64,000 nucleotides of DNA from Hydrogenophaga sp. (GTDB taxonomy: Bacteria; Pseudomonadota; Gammaproteobacteria; Burkholderiales; Burkholderiaceae_C), in NCBI GenBank assembly GCA_030682835.1, contig JAUXNG010000005.1, forward strand, positions 53,093 through 117,092, read 5' to 3'. Below are positions 17,240 to 26,441 of this stretch, in pieces. The stretch's first letter is position 1. The number at the start of each line of letters is the position of its first letter. The position numbers and the translations under genes are program-made. Below the pieces are notes generated by a model, which was not told the origin of the DNA, did no database searches, and saw nothing but the letters and a program-made list of their open reading frames with translations.

Positions 17240-18371
17240 AGAGCGCGCAGCTGACCCGCGGCAATCGAAGCTCGAAGCAGGTGCTGGGGTCCTCGGAAGT
17301 CACAGTGACCGTGCCGCCATGCGCGGTGGCGGTCTGGCGCACCACATACAGCCCCAGCCCGAGGTTGGCACCGGCAGAGGGGTCTGGGCTGTCGGGCTCT
17401 GCATCGGCTCGCACCAGGGGTTCAAACACGTGGTTCAACAGGTGGGCCGGAATGGCCCGGCCCTGGTTGTGCACGGTGAGCACCATGGTGTCGGGTTCAG
17501 AGCCGTCCAGGCCAATGCGGATCGGCTGATCGGTGTGCCCATATTTCAGGGCGTTGAACACCAGGTTCGACACCGCCTGGTGCAGGCGCCGGGCGTCCCA
17601 TTCGCCCCGCATGTTCCCTTGCGCGTGCAGTTCCAGCACCCGCGCCGGGTGGATGGCGCGAATCTCGTCCAGCGTGTCGCGCACGAATACATCCATCTGC
17701 AGGGGCACAGGGCTGATGGTGAGCGTGGCCCCGAACCGGTCGCTGGTGTATTCCAGCAGGTTGTCCAGCAGGGCTTTCATCTGCGAGACGCTGCGGCCGA
17801 TGATGCCCACCATGGTGGCCTTGGCTGTGTCGGCGCTGAGCACCGCCGCGCAGTTCGAGATGGTGGAGAGCGGCCCGCGCAGATCGTGCCCGAGCACGCC
17901 CAGAAACAGGTCGCGCGTCTTGTCGACTTCGTACATGAAGGTGGTGAGCGATTCCGCCACGGCCTGGTCCACCGCCTCGTTGAAGCGGATCACGTCTTCC
18001 AGATCTTCCACGTGCACGTCTTCAGAGGCAGCGCTCCAGAGCCTGAGCACCGTGGCCCGCAGGGCTCGGTATTCCGACACCATCTGCTCCACATCAAAGC
18101 CCTGGCGTTCGCGCTGGCGGGCGTGGCTGCGTGAGGGCATGTGCCTGGAGCTGGACGCCTGAAGGCTTTGGCCTTCCGATTTCGCCTGCCGTTCCACCTC
18201 GTCTTGCGGGCGGTGCATGTCCGAGGCAATTCGCTGCAGGATCAGCTTCCCATGATCCCGAAGGGCATCTTCATCCAGATGCTCGGCGGCGCTGACGTGG
18301 TCCCGGGCAAAGGCGACCCAGTCAACCAGGATGGGATCGAGATGGGTCGAGATGAAATGTGAGAGTCGCAT
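17238..18371 (-). CDS. Orphan sensor histidine kinase, cytoplasmic
   Basis: This 377-residue protein has no membrane segment. Residues about 1-150 look like an RsbRD/globin-like sensor module of helical type (HFISTHLDPILVDWVAFARDHV and GFDVEQMVSEYRALRATVLRLW). The dimerisation/phosphoacceptor helix is LGVLGHDLRGPLSTI (HisKA), and a HATPase_c domain follows with the N-box NLVFNALKYG and a GLGLYVVRQ G-box. This architecture is common in Burkholderiales as soluble kinases whose response regulator lies elsewhere; none is adjacent here. Its stop codon abuts decayed gene fragments. The signal is unknown. Confidence 0.88.
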   Translation of the reverse strand: MRLSHFISTHLDPILVDWVAFARDHVSAAEHLDEDALRDHGKLILQRIASDMHRPQDEVERQAKSEGQSLQASSSRHMPSRSHARQRERQGFDVEQMVSEYRALRATVLRLWSAASEDVHVEDLEDVIRFNEAVDQAVAESLTTFMYEVDKTRDLFLGVLGHDLRGPLSTISNCAAVLSADTAKATMVGIIGRSVSQMKALLDNLLEYTSDRFGATLTISPVPLQMDVFVRDTLDEIRAIHPARVLELHAQGNMRGEWDARRLHQAVSNLVFNALKYGHTDQPIRIGLDGSEPDTMVLTVHNQGRAIPAHLLNHVFEPLVRADAEPDSPDPSAGANLGLGLYVVRQTATAHGGTVTVTSEDPSTCFELRLPRVSCAL

Positions 18372-18566
18372 GGGCCATTCTCGACGATGGCGACCCCCGC
18401 GGGAGATCTTGATGCAACGCGCTCTTGCACGATCTCATCCGCGGGCCACGGCAGCAGCGCGCCCCCATCCTGCCGCCCGGCAGCGCACCGCCTGTCTCTG
18501 GTGCCGTGATCTTCGGGCTGGGCCGCGTCAGGCCTGCTGCACGTCCAGGCGGACCTGGCGGCGGTA

Positions 18567-20078
18567 TCAGGCCAGGCCGGGTACTGCACGGCGGCGCCCC
18601 GCCCACACCCGCAGCACGGTCGGCACCACCAGCATGAGGGCAGCGGCCGTCCACAGGCCGATGGTGATGGGGCTCTGCACCAGGATGGTGGCGTCGCCGT
18701 TGCTGATGGAGAGCGCCCGGCGCAGGTTCTGTTCCATCATGTCGCCGAGCACGAAGCCCAGGATGAGTGGCGCCATGGGGATGCCCTGCTTGCGCAACAG
18801 GTAAGCGCCACAGCCCAGCGCGGTCATGAGCACGAGGTCAAACGTGGTGGCGTGCACCGCGTACACGCCGACGCTGCTGACGGCCACGATGCCGGGCACC
18901 AGGAGCCAGTTGGGCACGCTGAGCACCTTGGTGAACACGCCCACCAGGGGGATGTTGAGCACCAGCAGGATCACGTTGGCGATGAACAGCGAGGCGATCA
19001 GGCCCCACACCAGGTCGGGTTGCTGGGTGAACAGGGCCGGGCCGGGTGTGATGTTGTAGAGCGAGAGCGCGCCCACCATCACCGCGGTGGTGCCCGAGCC
19101 GGGCACGCCCAGGGTCAGCATGGGCACGAAGGAGCCGGTGGCGGCCGCGTTGTTGGCGGCCTCGGGTGCTGCGACGCCGCGGATGTCGCCTGTACCGAAA
19201 GTGCCTTCGGTGTCGGTCAGACGCTTTTCCATCGAATACGTCATGGCGCTGGCAATGGTGGCGCCAGCACCGGGCAGCACGCCCACCGCAAAGCCCACCA
19301 CGCTGGAACGCAGCGTTCCCCACCCGGTCTGCGCCAGCTCCTTCAGGTTGAAGAGCATGCGCCCGGTCTGCGTGACCATGCCTGTGTTGCTGTGGTGCGC
19401 CTGCAACATGAGCAGCAGTTCGCTGATGGAGAACACGCCGATGACCACCACCACGAACTGGATGCCGTCGGACAGGTGAACGTCGCCCCCCGTGAAGCGG
19501 TACACGCCGGAGTTGGAGTCCAGACCGATACAGGACATGGACAGGCCGATGATCGCTGCCAGCCCGGCCTTGACGGGAGCGTCGCCCATCAGGCCGGCAA
19601 TGCAGGCAAAGGCGAAGCACATGAGTGCGAAGTACTCGGCCGGCCCGAAGGACAGCGCCCAGCCCGCGAGCAGCGGCGCGAACAGCACGATGCCCAGCGT
19701 GGCCACGACCGAGCCGACGAATGAGCTCCACGCGGAGATGGACAGGGCCACGCCGCCCAGGCCCTTGCGTGCCATCGGGTAGCCGTCGAGCGCGGTCATG
19801 ATGGCGCCCGCATCGCCCGGCACATTGAGCAGGATGGAGGAGATGCGCCCACCGTACTCGCAGCCGATGTACACGGCTGCCAGCAGGATGAGGGAGGTCT
19901 CGGCCGGCAGCTTCATGGCAAAGGCCAGGGGCATCAGGATGGCCACGCCGTTGATGGGCCCCAGGCCGGGCAGCAGCCCGACGATGGTGCCGATGAAGCA
20001 GCCGAAGGCGGCGATCAGCAGGTTGGTGGGGCTCAGCGCGACGCTGAAGCCATCCATCAGGTGTTGCAGGACGTCCAT
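18567..20078 (-). CDS. tctA: Tripartite tricarboxylate transporter large permease TctA
   Basis: This 503-residue protein has about 12 hydrophobic segments. It carries TctA-family blocks such as GLLPGLGPINGVAILMPLAF, GCEYGGRISSILLNVPGDAGA and LGVPGSGTTAVMVGAL. The family imports citrate and other tricarboxylates, driven by ion gradients, together with TctB and a periplasmic TctC. The gene follows tctB with one base between. It is the last gene of the tctDE-tctCBA series on the minus strand. The true ligand depends on the TctC protein and could be another carboxylate. Confidence 0.93.
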   Translation of the reverse strand: MDVLQHLMDGFSVALSPTNLLIAAFGCFIGTIVGLLPGLGPINGVAILMPLAFAMKLPAETSLILLAAVYIGCEYGGRISSILLNVPGDAGAIMTALDGYPMARKGLGGVALSISAWSSFVGSVVATLGIVLFAPLLAGWALSFGPAEYFALMCFAFACIAGLMGDAPVKAGLAAIIGLSMSCIGLDSNSGVYRFTGGDVHLSDGIQFVVVVIGVFSISELLLMLQAHHSNTGMVTQTGRMLFNLKELAQTGWGTLRSSVVGFAVGVLPGAGATIASAMTYSMEKRLTDTEGTFGTGDIRGVAAPEAANNAAATGSFVPMLTLGVPGSGTTAVMVGALSLYNITPGPALFTQQPDLVWGLIASLFIANVILLVLNIPLVGVFTKVLSVPNWLLVPGIVAVSSVGVYAVHATTFDLVLMTALGCGAYLLRKQGIPMAPLILGFVLGDMMEQNLRRALSISNGDATILVQSPITIGLWTAAALMLVVPTVLRVWAGRRRAVPGLA

Positions 20079-20079
20079 G

Positions 20080-20526
20080 TCAGTTCACTCCCAGCAGGGT
20101 GGCCAGCCGGCCGGCGGGCAGCACCACGTCCAGCACTTTGTCGAACAGCAGATAGAAGGCCACGCCGAGGGCGGCGCCGCCGCTCAGGGCCTGCTTCCAA
20201 CTGCCACCAAAGGCCATGCCCACCGGGACGGCCATCAGCGCGGTGGCCAGGGTGAAACCGAGCCACTGGAACAGCAGGGCATAGACGAGCACGGCGGCAG
20301 CACACAGGGCGGTGGCTTTCCAGGGCACGCCGTGGAAGGCTTCGGCACCCACGGTAGGGCGCAGCACCAGCCACAGGCCACAGAGCCCCAGGCCGCTGGC
20401 CAACAGCATGGGGAAGGCACGCGGGCCGACGGGCTCGTACGAGATGGCAGCGGCGTAGTCTTGCGCGGCCCAGGCCATGGCGGCGGACGCGACAACACAC
20501 ACCGCGCCGAGGGCGCGGTCACTCAT
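20080..20526 (-). CDS. tctB: Tripartite tricarboxylate transporter small permease TctB
   Basis: This 148-residue membrane protein has four hydrophobic segments. It begins MSDRALGAVCVVASAAMAWAA and includes GPRAFPMLLASGLGLCGL and a FQWLGFTLATALMA segment, typical of TctB. The start is the ATG preceded by GGAG six bases upstream; the frame continues further but without family pattern. It lies between tctC (85 bp upstream) and tctA (one base downstream), so the three-part transporter is complete. Confidence 0.9.
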   Translation of the reverse strand: MSDRALGAVCVVASAAMAWAAQDYAAAISYEPVGPRAFPMLLASGLGLCGLWLVLRPTVGAEAFHGVPWKATALCAAAVLVYALLFQWLGFTLATALMAVPVGMAFGGSWKQALSGGAALGVAFYLLFDKVLDVVLPAGRLATLLGVN

Positions 20527-20610
20527 GGGGGACTCCGGTGGGGGAAGAGAGAGCGCGGGCCACCGCACGGGGTGGCGCCGCGGTGCAGGGCCATGGCGGC
20601 CCAGCCGACA

Positions 20611-21597
20611 TCACTTGGCCTGAACGACGTTCAGCTCGAATTCTTCGGCCAGCTTGCGAAAGCCCGCCACCTGCTTTTTGACGTACGCGTCCAGCGGCGC
20701 GCCGGTGAGGGCCAGGGGGAACAGGCCGCGCTCGTTGCGCAGCTTGTCGTAGGCGGGCGTGGCCATCAGCTTGGTGAAGGTATCGGCCCAGACCTTGTAG
20801 TCGGCGTCGCTGACCTTGGGGCCGACGTAGAAGCCGCGCACGATAGGCCATTGCACATCAAAGCCCTGTTCGGCGGCGGTGGGTATGCTGCCCATGTCAC
20901 CGGGCAGGCGCTTGTCGTTCATCACCGCCAGGATGCGCACCTTGGCGCCGGCCTTGATTTGCTGGCCCGCCTCTGCGGCATCGCCGGTGAACACGTGGAT
21001 GTGTCCACCTTGCAGGGCGGTGAGCGCCTCGCCGCCGCCTTCAAAGGCGACGTAGCGCATGGTCTTGGGGTTCACGCCACCGGCACGGGCCATCAGCGCG
21101 GCCTTCATCCAGTCCTGGCTGCCCACGGTGCCGCCAGCGCCGAGCACGACCTTGGTGGGGTCGGCCTTCATGGCGGCCATCACGTCCTTCAGGGTCTTGT
21201 AGGGCGAGTTCTCGGCCACCACCACGGCGCCGTAGTCGGTGCCGATGGCGGCGAGCCAGCGCACGTCGTTCTCGTTGTAGCGGCCGAACTTGCCCTGGGC
21301 CAGGTTCAGCAGCGAGCCGCCGGAGAATGCGACGATGGTGTTGGCCGCATCGGGTCGCTGGGCGATCACGGTGTTGTAGGCCACGGCGCCGATGCCACCG
21401 GGCATGTAGGTGACGCGCATCGGGTCGGTAAGGAACTTGCCCTCATGCAAGGCGCTTTGTGCCAGTTTGCAGGTGAGGTCGAAGCCGCCGCCGGGTTTGG
21501 CGGGTGCGATGCACTCCGTCTTGTCCAGCGGGTTGGCGGTGGCGGTCAGGGCTGCGACCGACAGTGCGGCGGCGATGAAGGGGGAAGCGATGCGCAT
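20611..21597 (-). CDS. tctC: Tricarboxylate-binding periplasmic protein TctC
   Basis: This 328-residue protein has a signal peptide (MRIASPFIAAALSVAALTATA) and the mature start NPLDKTECIAPAKPGGGFDLTCKL. That is the hallmark of genuine TctC citrate-binding proteins rather than general Bug proteins. The chosen ATG follows a GAGGAG at good spacing. It is the first gene of tctCBA, behind a promoter that carries direct repeats typical of OmpR-family activators. It delivers the ligand, probably citrate or another tricarboxylate, to TctAB. Confidence 0.92.
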   Translation of the reverse strand: MRIASPFIAAALSVAALTATANPLDKTECIAPAKPGGGFDLTCKLAQSALHEGKFLTDPMRVTYMPGGIGAVAYNTVIAQRPDAANTIVAFSGGSLLNLAQGKFGRYNENDVRWLAAIGTDYGAVVVAENSPYKTLKDVMAAMKADPTKVVLGAGGTVGSQDWMKAALMARAGGVNPKTMRYVAFEGGGEALTALQGGHIHVFTGDAAEAGQQIKAGAKVRILAVMNDKRLPGDMGSIPTAAEQGFDVQWPIVRGFYVGPKVSDADYKVWADTFTKLMATPAYDKLRNERGLFPLALTGAPLDAYVKKQVAGFRKLAEEFELNVVQAK

Positions 21598-21651
21598 GAA
21601 GTGTCTCCTCGTAGGGTGGAACGCCCGCACCCGTTGTGGTGCGATGAGGGA

Positions 21652-21686
21652 ACTGTAAAAAACCGCTACTTTCAGCGCGCTTTCAG
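21652..21686 (-). promoter_or_regulatory. Candidate TctD-controlled tctC promoter
   Basis: On the minus strand CTGAAAG occurs twice, at 21680-21686 and 21669-21675, with an 11-bp period (one helical turn). A possible -10 element TACAGT lies at 21652-21657, 11 bp beyond the second repeat, so the repeats replace the -35 region. This is the layout of PhoB/OmpR-class activator boxes, and the adjacent genes encode an OmpR-family regulator and its kinase. Confidence 0.5.
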
Positions 21687-21708
21687 AAAACCGGACGAAA
21701 CCCGCGGG

Positions 21709-23133
21709 TTAACCCGTAACGCTTTCCGGCGCTGGCAGGGCGGGCAGCGTCAGGCTGACGGTCAGGCCCCGGCCATCAGGCCCCGCGTTCACCTGCATCT
21801 GCCCGCCGTGGCGCTGGGCCACCGTGCGCACGATGGACAGGCCCAGGCCGGTGCCGGGCAGGGTGCCTCCGCGACCTCTGAAAAACCGCTCGCCAGCGCG
21901 CGCCAGCTCGTCGGGCGGCAGGCCCGGACCATCGTCCGCCACGGCCATGCGCACCCGGCCGTCGGGCAGTGCGTGCACCATCAGGGTAACGCGCGAACCC
22001 TTGCCACCGTGGCGGATGGCGTTGTGCAGGAGGTTGGCCAGAGCCTCGCGCAGCAGGCCGGGTTCGCCGACCAGGTGCCATGCCTGCTCGGGTACGTCCA
22101 GCCCCAGGTCCACGCCCTGTTCGCGGGCTGATCCCCACCATTGCCGCATCAGGGACTCGGCCATGGCCACCACGTCGAAGCTCTCGCGTTGCGGAGGTGC
22201 GCTGTCGGCACGCGCCAGCGACAGCATCTGGTTGGTCTGGCGGATGGTTTCGTCCAGTTGCTCCCGGATGGACTCCAGCGCCTGTCGCTGCGCCGCAGGG
22301 TCGGGTTCGCGCTGCGCGTAGGCCACTTGCGTGACCAGCGTGGTCAGCGGTGTGCGCAGCTGGTGTGAGGCGTCGTCGATGAAGCGGCGGCGCGCCTCGG
22401 CCTGCTCGCGGTTGCGCTCGATGTGGTGGTTGATGGCCTGCACCAGTGGCCTCACCTCGACCGGCGCTTCGGTGTCGTTCACTGGCGTGAGGTCTTGCGG
22501 GTCGCGCGCGTCCACCTCCTGGCGCAGCCGGTCCAGCGGACGCATGGCCCAGGCGATCGCGAGGATCAGCAGCGCGCACGCCGCCATCATCAGCAGGAGA
22601 TCCCGCGCCAGGGCCTGCAGCACCAGCCCGCGGCGGAAGTCGTTGCGCGCCTCCAGCGTTTCGGCCACCTGGATCACCACCCGCTGCGGCCCGGCCTGCC
22701 CGGCCAGCGGCGGGTTCAGGTCCCGCGCATAGCTGCCCACGCGCACCGGCTGCCCGACGTACACGCCCTCGTGGAACTGGGGCCGGCCGGTCTGCAGCGG
22801 TCGCGGCGGCGCCGGCAGGTCGGCACTGCCGATTTCGACCAGCGCGTCTTCGGTGGCGACGCGGTAGAACACCTGGCCCTGCGCGGTCAGCTCGAAGAAC
22901 TCCAGCATGCGGTAGGGAAGCTCCACGCCCAGCCCGCCGCTGGCGGTGGAGATGCTCGAGTCGATGGACTTCACGGCACCCAGCAGCGAGCGGTCGTAAG
23001 CCGCGTCGGCCGCCTCGCTGGCGGTGCGCCAGGCCAGCCAGAGTTCGCCCGCGAAGACCGCACCCAGCCCGGGCAGCAGCAACACCAGCAGGAACCGGCG
23101 GACGCTGGCGCGCGCCCAGCCCGACACCGTCAT
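21709..23133 (-). CDS. tctE: Sensor histidine kinase TctE
   Basis: This 474-residue protein has two membrane segments (about 12-32 and 183-203) around a periplasmic sensor. A linker follows, and then the phosphoacceptor HisKA helix with DDASHQLRTPLTTLVTQ. The HATPase_c domain has NLLHNAIRHGG, DDGPGLPPDE and GTGLGLSIV. Length and context match TctE. It is expressed with the preceding response regulator, whose stop overlaps its start by four bases. It probably senses the external tricarboxylate and drives tctCBA. Confidence 0.9.
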   Translation of the reverse strand: MTVSGWARASVRRFLLVLLLPGLGAVFAGELWLAWRTASEAADAAYDRSLLGAVKSIDSSISTASGGLGVELPYRMLEFFELTAQGQVFYRVATEDALVEIGSADLPAPPRPLQTGRPQFHEGVYVGQPVRVGSYARDLNPPLAGQAGPQRVVIQVAETLEARNDFRRGLVLQALARDLLLMMAACALLILAIAWAMRPLDRLRQEVDARDPQDLTPVNDTEAPVEVRPLVQAINHHIERNREQAEARRRFIDDASHQLRTPLTTLVTQVAYAQREPDPAAQRQALESIREQLDETIRQTNQMLSLARADSAPPQRESFDVVAMAESLMRQWWGSAREQGVDLGLDVPEQAWHLVGEPGLLREALANLLHNAIRHGGKGSRVTLMVHALPDGRVRMAVADDGPGLPPDELARAGERFFRGRGGTLPGTGLGLSIVRTVAQRHGGQMQVNAGPDGRGLTVSLTLPALPAPESVTG

Positions 23134-23798
23134 GGCGTGTTTTCCAGTTGGTAGCCCAGTCCCCGCAGGGTCGCGATGCGCACGGGCGACGTTTCCAGCC
23201 GTTTGCGCAGGCGGTGGATCAGGACCTCGATCACTTCGGGGTTCACGTCCTGCTCGTCCGAGAACACGCGCTCCAGCAGATCGCGCTTGGACAGCGGCTC
23301 ACCCGGGTGCTGGATCAGCGCGCGCAACACCGCGTGTTCGCGTGGGGTGAGCGTGAGCACCTCGTGCTGAAGGCGGAACTGTTTGGCCGCACTGTCGTAG
23401 CTCAGCGGCCCGCAGGCGAAGCGGGGGTGGTCCTGGCCGCGTGAGCGGCGGATCAGCGCGATCAGCCGCGCTTCAAGCTCGGCCACGTCAAAGGGCTTGG
23501 CGAGAAAGTCATCAGCCCCACCGTGCAGGCAGCTGACCCGCTCCATGAGCGAATCTCGCGCGGTGAGGATCAGCACCGGCAGACGTTCGTCGGCCTCCCG
23601 CAGGTCGGACAGCACATCATGCCCACCCAGGCCAGGCAGGCCCAGATCGAGGATGAGTGCGTCGTACTTCGTGGCCTTGAGGCTGCGGCGCACCAGGCGG
23701 CCGTCGTTGATCCAGTCGACCTGAAAGTCGTTCTGGCCCAGCGCCTTGACCAGCCAGGTGCCCAGTTCGGTTTCGTCTTCGGCGAGCAGGATGCGCAT
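23130..23798 (-). CDS. tctD: OmpR-family response regulator TctD
   Basis: This 222-residue protein has a receiver domain with the acidic pair in LLAEDETELG, the phosphoacceptor Asp in LDLGLPGLGG and the conserved Lys in LAKPFD. A winged-helix effector domain follows (LTLTPREHAVLRALIQHPGEPLSKRDLLERVF, RLRKRLE, TLRGLGYQL). The ATG before RILLAED is the family start. It is cotranscribed with tctE (ATGA overlap), in the same direction as tctCBA. In Salmonella the tctDE and tctCBA genes are divergent, so this collinear order is a variant. Confidence 0.92.
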   Translation of the reverse strand: MRILLAEDETELGTWLVKALGQNDFQVDWINDGRLVRRSLKATKYDALILDLGLPGLGGHDVLSDLREADERLPVLILTARDSLMERVSCLHGGADDFLAKPFDVAELEARLIALIRRSRGQDHPRFACGPLSYDSAAKQFRLQHEVLTLTPREHAVLRALIQHPGEPLSKRDLLERVFSDEQDVNPEVIEVLIHRLRKRLETSPVRIATLRGLGYQLENTP

Positions 23799-23841
23799 GG
23801 GGCGATTGTCAGGCAGAACCTTTTTGCCCGAGTCTGGCGCG

Positions 23842-24732
23842 TCACTGCACGATTTCATCCGCCGGCCCGCGGTGCACCTCGGGCTTGGCGGTGGTCGCGC
23901 TCCCGGCTGCTGCGCACATCACCAGCCCGATGGCCAGCCACTGCAGGCCGGTGAGTTGTTCGTGCAGGATGAGCAGGCCGAGCAGGGCGGCCACGGCGGG
24001 TTCCATGCTGGCCATGACGCCGAAGGCGGCGGGCGTGAGCCGCTTCAGAGCCACCATTTCCAGGGAGATGGGAATGGCGCTGGAGACAGCTGCCACAAAG
24101 ACGCCGAACACCAGAATTTCGGGCTGTAGCAGCGTGGTGCCGGCGTGCCAGATGCCAAAAGGCACCACGGTGATGGCGGCCATGGTCAGGCCCAGCGCCA
24201 CCGAGTGGCCGGCGTGCAGGTGGCCCACGCGTTTGCCGAACACGATGTAGGCCGCCCAGCAGGCGGCGGCACCCAGCGCGAAGCCGACGCCCGTCGGGTC
24301 CAGCGTGGCCACGTCGTGCCCCAGCGGCAGCAGCACGGCCAGGCCGGCCACGGCCAGCGCGATCCACAGGTAGTCGATGCCCCGGCGCGAGGTGAAGAAG
24401 GCCACCGCCAGCGGCCCGGTGAACTCGATGGCCACCGCCACGCCGAAGGGAATGGTCTTGAGTGACTGATAGAACATGAGGTTCATGCAGCCCAGCGCGA
24501 TGCCGTAGCGCACCAGGCTTTTCGCGTCGGCCCGCGTGGTGGCCCAGCGCCAGGGGCGCCAGATCAGCAGCAGGAGCAGGGCGGAAAAGCCCACGCGCAG
24601 GGCGGTGGTGCCCAGCGAGCCTACCAGCGGAAACAGCTGCTTGGCGAACGAGGTGCCAATGCCCAGCGCCACCACGGAGCCGAACACAGCGAGCAGGGGC
24701 AGGGCCTGCGCCCAGCGTTCAGAAAGAGTCAA
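23842..24732 (-). CDS. EamA/DMT-family exporter, RhtA-like
   Basis: This 296-residue protein has ten predicted membrane segments in two EamA repeats. It carries FAKQLFPLVGSLGTTALRVGFSALLL in outline, PFGVAVAIEFTGPLAVA, and SSAIPISLEMVALKRLTPAAFGVMASMEPAVAALLG. These blocks match RhtA, the inner-membrane threonine/homoserine exporter. The C-terminal tail (PEVHRGPADEIVQ) is also present as a remnant at 17030-17131. It stands 43 bp upstream of tctD on the same strand and may share a transcript, though a functional link is not obvious. Confidence 0.85.
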   Translation of the reverse strand: MTLSERWAQALPLLAVFGSVVALGIGTSFAKQLFPLVGSLGTTALRVGFSALLLLLIWRPWRWATTRADAKSLVRYGIALGCMNLMFYQSLKTIPFGVAVAIEFTGPLAVAFFTSRRGIDYLWIALAVAGLAVLLPLGHDVATLDPTGVGFALGAAACWAAYIVFGKRVGHLHAGHSVALGLTMAAITVVPFGIWHAGTTLLQPEILVFGVFVAAVSSAIPISLEMVALKRLTPAAFGVMASMEPAVAALLGLLILHEQLTGLQWLAIGLVMCAAAGSATTAKPEVHRGPADEIVQ

Positions 24733-24781
24733 GGGGAAATTTCAAAGGTCAAAGGGATGGGCTCACGGGCCCACCGACCAT

Positions 24782-24847
24782 CCGTTCGGGCTGAGCCTGT
24801 CGAAGCCCTGAGAGCACGAGCACTTCGACAGTGCTCAGTGCGAACGG
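24782..24847. repeat. Extragenic inverted repeat (TTCGGGCTGAGC family), copy 1
   Basis: CCGTTCGGGCTGAGCCTGTC with GAAG following pairs with an imperfect inverse arm ending GTGCGAACGG, about 17 bases apart. It lies between the RhtA-like gene and aroE. The same arms recur at four other places in this window. Read-through of these elements gives the 'RAEPVEAL' peptides often seen in mis-started betaproteobacterial proteins. Confidence 0.75.
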
Positions 24848-24867
24848 AAGTTGGGTCAAGCGACCTG

Positions 24868-25689
24868 TCACACCAGCGGCACGGTCAGCCGGTCGATCAC
24901 CGGGCGGGTGTCAGGCCGCACGCCGCGCCACCACTCGAAGGCCTCGGCCGCCTGTTCCACCAGCATGCCCACGCCGTCGGCCACTCGGCTCACGCCGGCG
25001 GCCTGCGCCTGTTTCAGGAAGGGCGTGAGGCCTTTGCCGTACACCAGTTCATAGGCCAGCGCGCCCGGCGCAAAAACGCCCGCGGGCAGCGGTAGTTCTG
25101 CCTGCGAGAGGCCGGTGGAGGTGGCGTTGAGAACGATGTCAAACGACTCGCCAGCCAGTTCGTCGTAGCCGCCCGCCGGCAGCTCGGTGTGGGCGGCAAA
25201 GTCGCGCTTCAGGTCCAGCGCCTTGTCGGCCGTGCGGTTGGCAATGGCGATGCAGGCCGGGCCTTGCTGTGCAATCGGCAGGATGGCGCCGCGCGTGGCA
25301 CCGCCCGCGCCGCAGATCAGCACCCGTTTGCCCGCGAGCGACACGCCCAGGTTGCGCTGGATGTCGTTCACCAGGCCCAGGCCGTCAAAGTTCTGCGCCA
25401 GGATGCGCTCGCCCTCGAACTTGAGCGCGTTCACGGCGCCGGCCAGCCGGGCCGAATCCATCGGGTCGGTGGCGATGTCGAAGGCCTGCAGCTTGAAGGG
25501 CAGGGTCACGTTCATGCCGCGCCCGCCGCAGGCGCGAAAGGCCTGCACGGTGGCGGCGAAACCGTCGAGCGGGGCCTCGATGGCGGTGTATTCGATGTCC
25601 TGCCCGGTGGCCTGGGCAAACAGGCCGTGGATCAGCGGGGACTTGCTGTGCGAGATGGGCTGGCCGATGACGGCGTAACGGTCGGTCAT
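24868..25689 (-). CDS. aroE: Shikimate dehydrogenase (NADP+)
   Basis: This 273-residue protein opens MTDRYAVIGQPISHSKSPLIHG, the shikimate-binding N-terminus (SxS motif, Lys in NVTLPFK). The NADP-binding domain has LICGAGGATRGAIL and ANRTADKALDL, the NRT(x)xK type of AroE. The C-terminal ELVYGKGLTPFLKQA is also typical. It reduces 3-dehydroshikimate to shikimate in aromatic amino-acid synthesis. The ATG chosen matches the family; the frame is open for 20 codons more. It is divergent from a DsbA-family gene and apparently monocistronic. Confidence 0.95.
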   Translation of the reverse strand: MTDRYAVIGQPISHSKSPLIHGLFAQATGQDIEYTAIEAPLDGFAATVQAFRACGGRGMNVTLPFKLQAFDIATDPMDSARLAGAVNALKFEGERILAQNFDGLGLVNDIQRNLGVSLAGKRVLICGAGGATRGAILPIAQQGPACIAIANRTADKALDLKRDFAAHTELPAGGYDELAGESFDIVLNATSTGLSQAELPLPAGVFAPGALAYELVYGKGLTPFLKQAQAAGVSRVADGVGMLVEQAAEAFEWWRGVRPDTRPVIDRLTVPLV

Positions 25690-25774
25690 GGTGCTGCGGT
25701 GCGATTCAATGTGAGGGGTGTGCCATTGTCTCGCATGGCCTGCGCACACCCGCGTGAGCGCCTACCATGCGGGC

Positions 25775-26434
25775 ATGACCACTTCACTCAAGATCGATTT
25801 CGTGTCCGACGTGTCCTGCCCCTGGTGCGCCGTGGGCCTGGGCGCCCTCGAACAGGCGCTGCGCGCCGCCAGCGACACCGTGCAGGCCGAGCTGCACTTA
25901 CAGCCTTTTGAACTCAACCCGCAGATGGCACCAGAAGGCCAGGACATTGGCGAGCACCTGACGCAGAAGTACGGCTCCACGCTTGAGCAGCAGCGCCAGA
26001 TCCGCGACACCATCCGCCAGCGCGGTGCCGAGGTGGGCTTCACGTTCAACCCGGACGGTCGCGGGCGCATCTGGAACACCTTTGACGCGCACCGCCTGCT
26101 GCACCTGGCCGATGTGGAAGGTGCGCCGGGCCAGCAGGTGGCGCTGAAGAAGGCGCTGCTGGCCGCCTGCCATACCCGTTCCGAAGCCATGGCTGACCAT
26201 GCGGTGCTGCTGGCCTGCGCCCGCGAAGCCGGGCTGGATGAGGCCCGCGCGAGCGCCGTGCTGGCCTCCAGCGAATTCGCCACCGAGGTGCGCGAACGTG
26301 AGGCCTTCTACACCGCCAACGGCATCCACTCGGTGCCGGCCGTCATCATCAACGACCGCCACCTCATCTCCGGCGGCCAGCCGGCCGCGGTGTTCGAGCA
26401 GGCGCTGCGGCGGATTGCGGCGGGCGAGATCTGA
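25775..26434 (+). CDS. DsbA-family (FrnE-like) thiol-disulfide oxidoreductase
   Basis: This 219-residue protein has a thioredoxin fold with a helical insertion. The redox motif CPWC is near the N-terminus (VSDVSCPWCAVGLGAL), and the cis-Pro loop is in GIHSVPAVIINDRHLISGGQP. There is no signal peptide, so it acts in the cytoplasm, as FrnE/polyketide-associated DsbA proteins do. The ATG before TTSLKIDF is the natural start. It is convergent with the photolyase gene, with seven bases between stops. Confidence 0.9.
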   Translation: MTTSLKIDFVSDVSCPWCAVGLGALEQALRAASDTVQAELHLQPFELNPQMAPEGQDIGEHLTQKYGSTLEQQRQIRDTIRQRGAEVGFTFNPDGRGRIWNTFDAHRLLHLADVEGAPGQQVALKKALLAACHTRSEAMADHAVLLACAREAGLDEARASAVLASSEFATEVREREAFYTANGIHSVPAVIINDRHLISGGQPAAVFEQALRRIAAGEI

Positions 26435-26441
26435 GCAGCCG

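Noticed and set aside
18420..18455. A short stretch resembling the 3' end of the RhtA-like gene (reads PADEIVQ on the minus strand), upstream of the histidine kinase
   Set aside because: Only about 20 of 24 bases match and similarity does not extend in either direction, so chance or a tiny scar cannot be told apart. I did not list it as a remnant.
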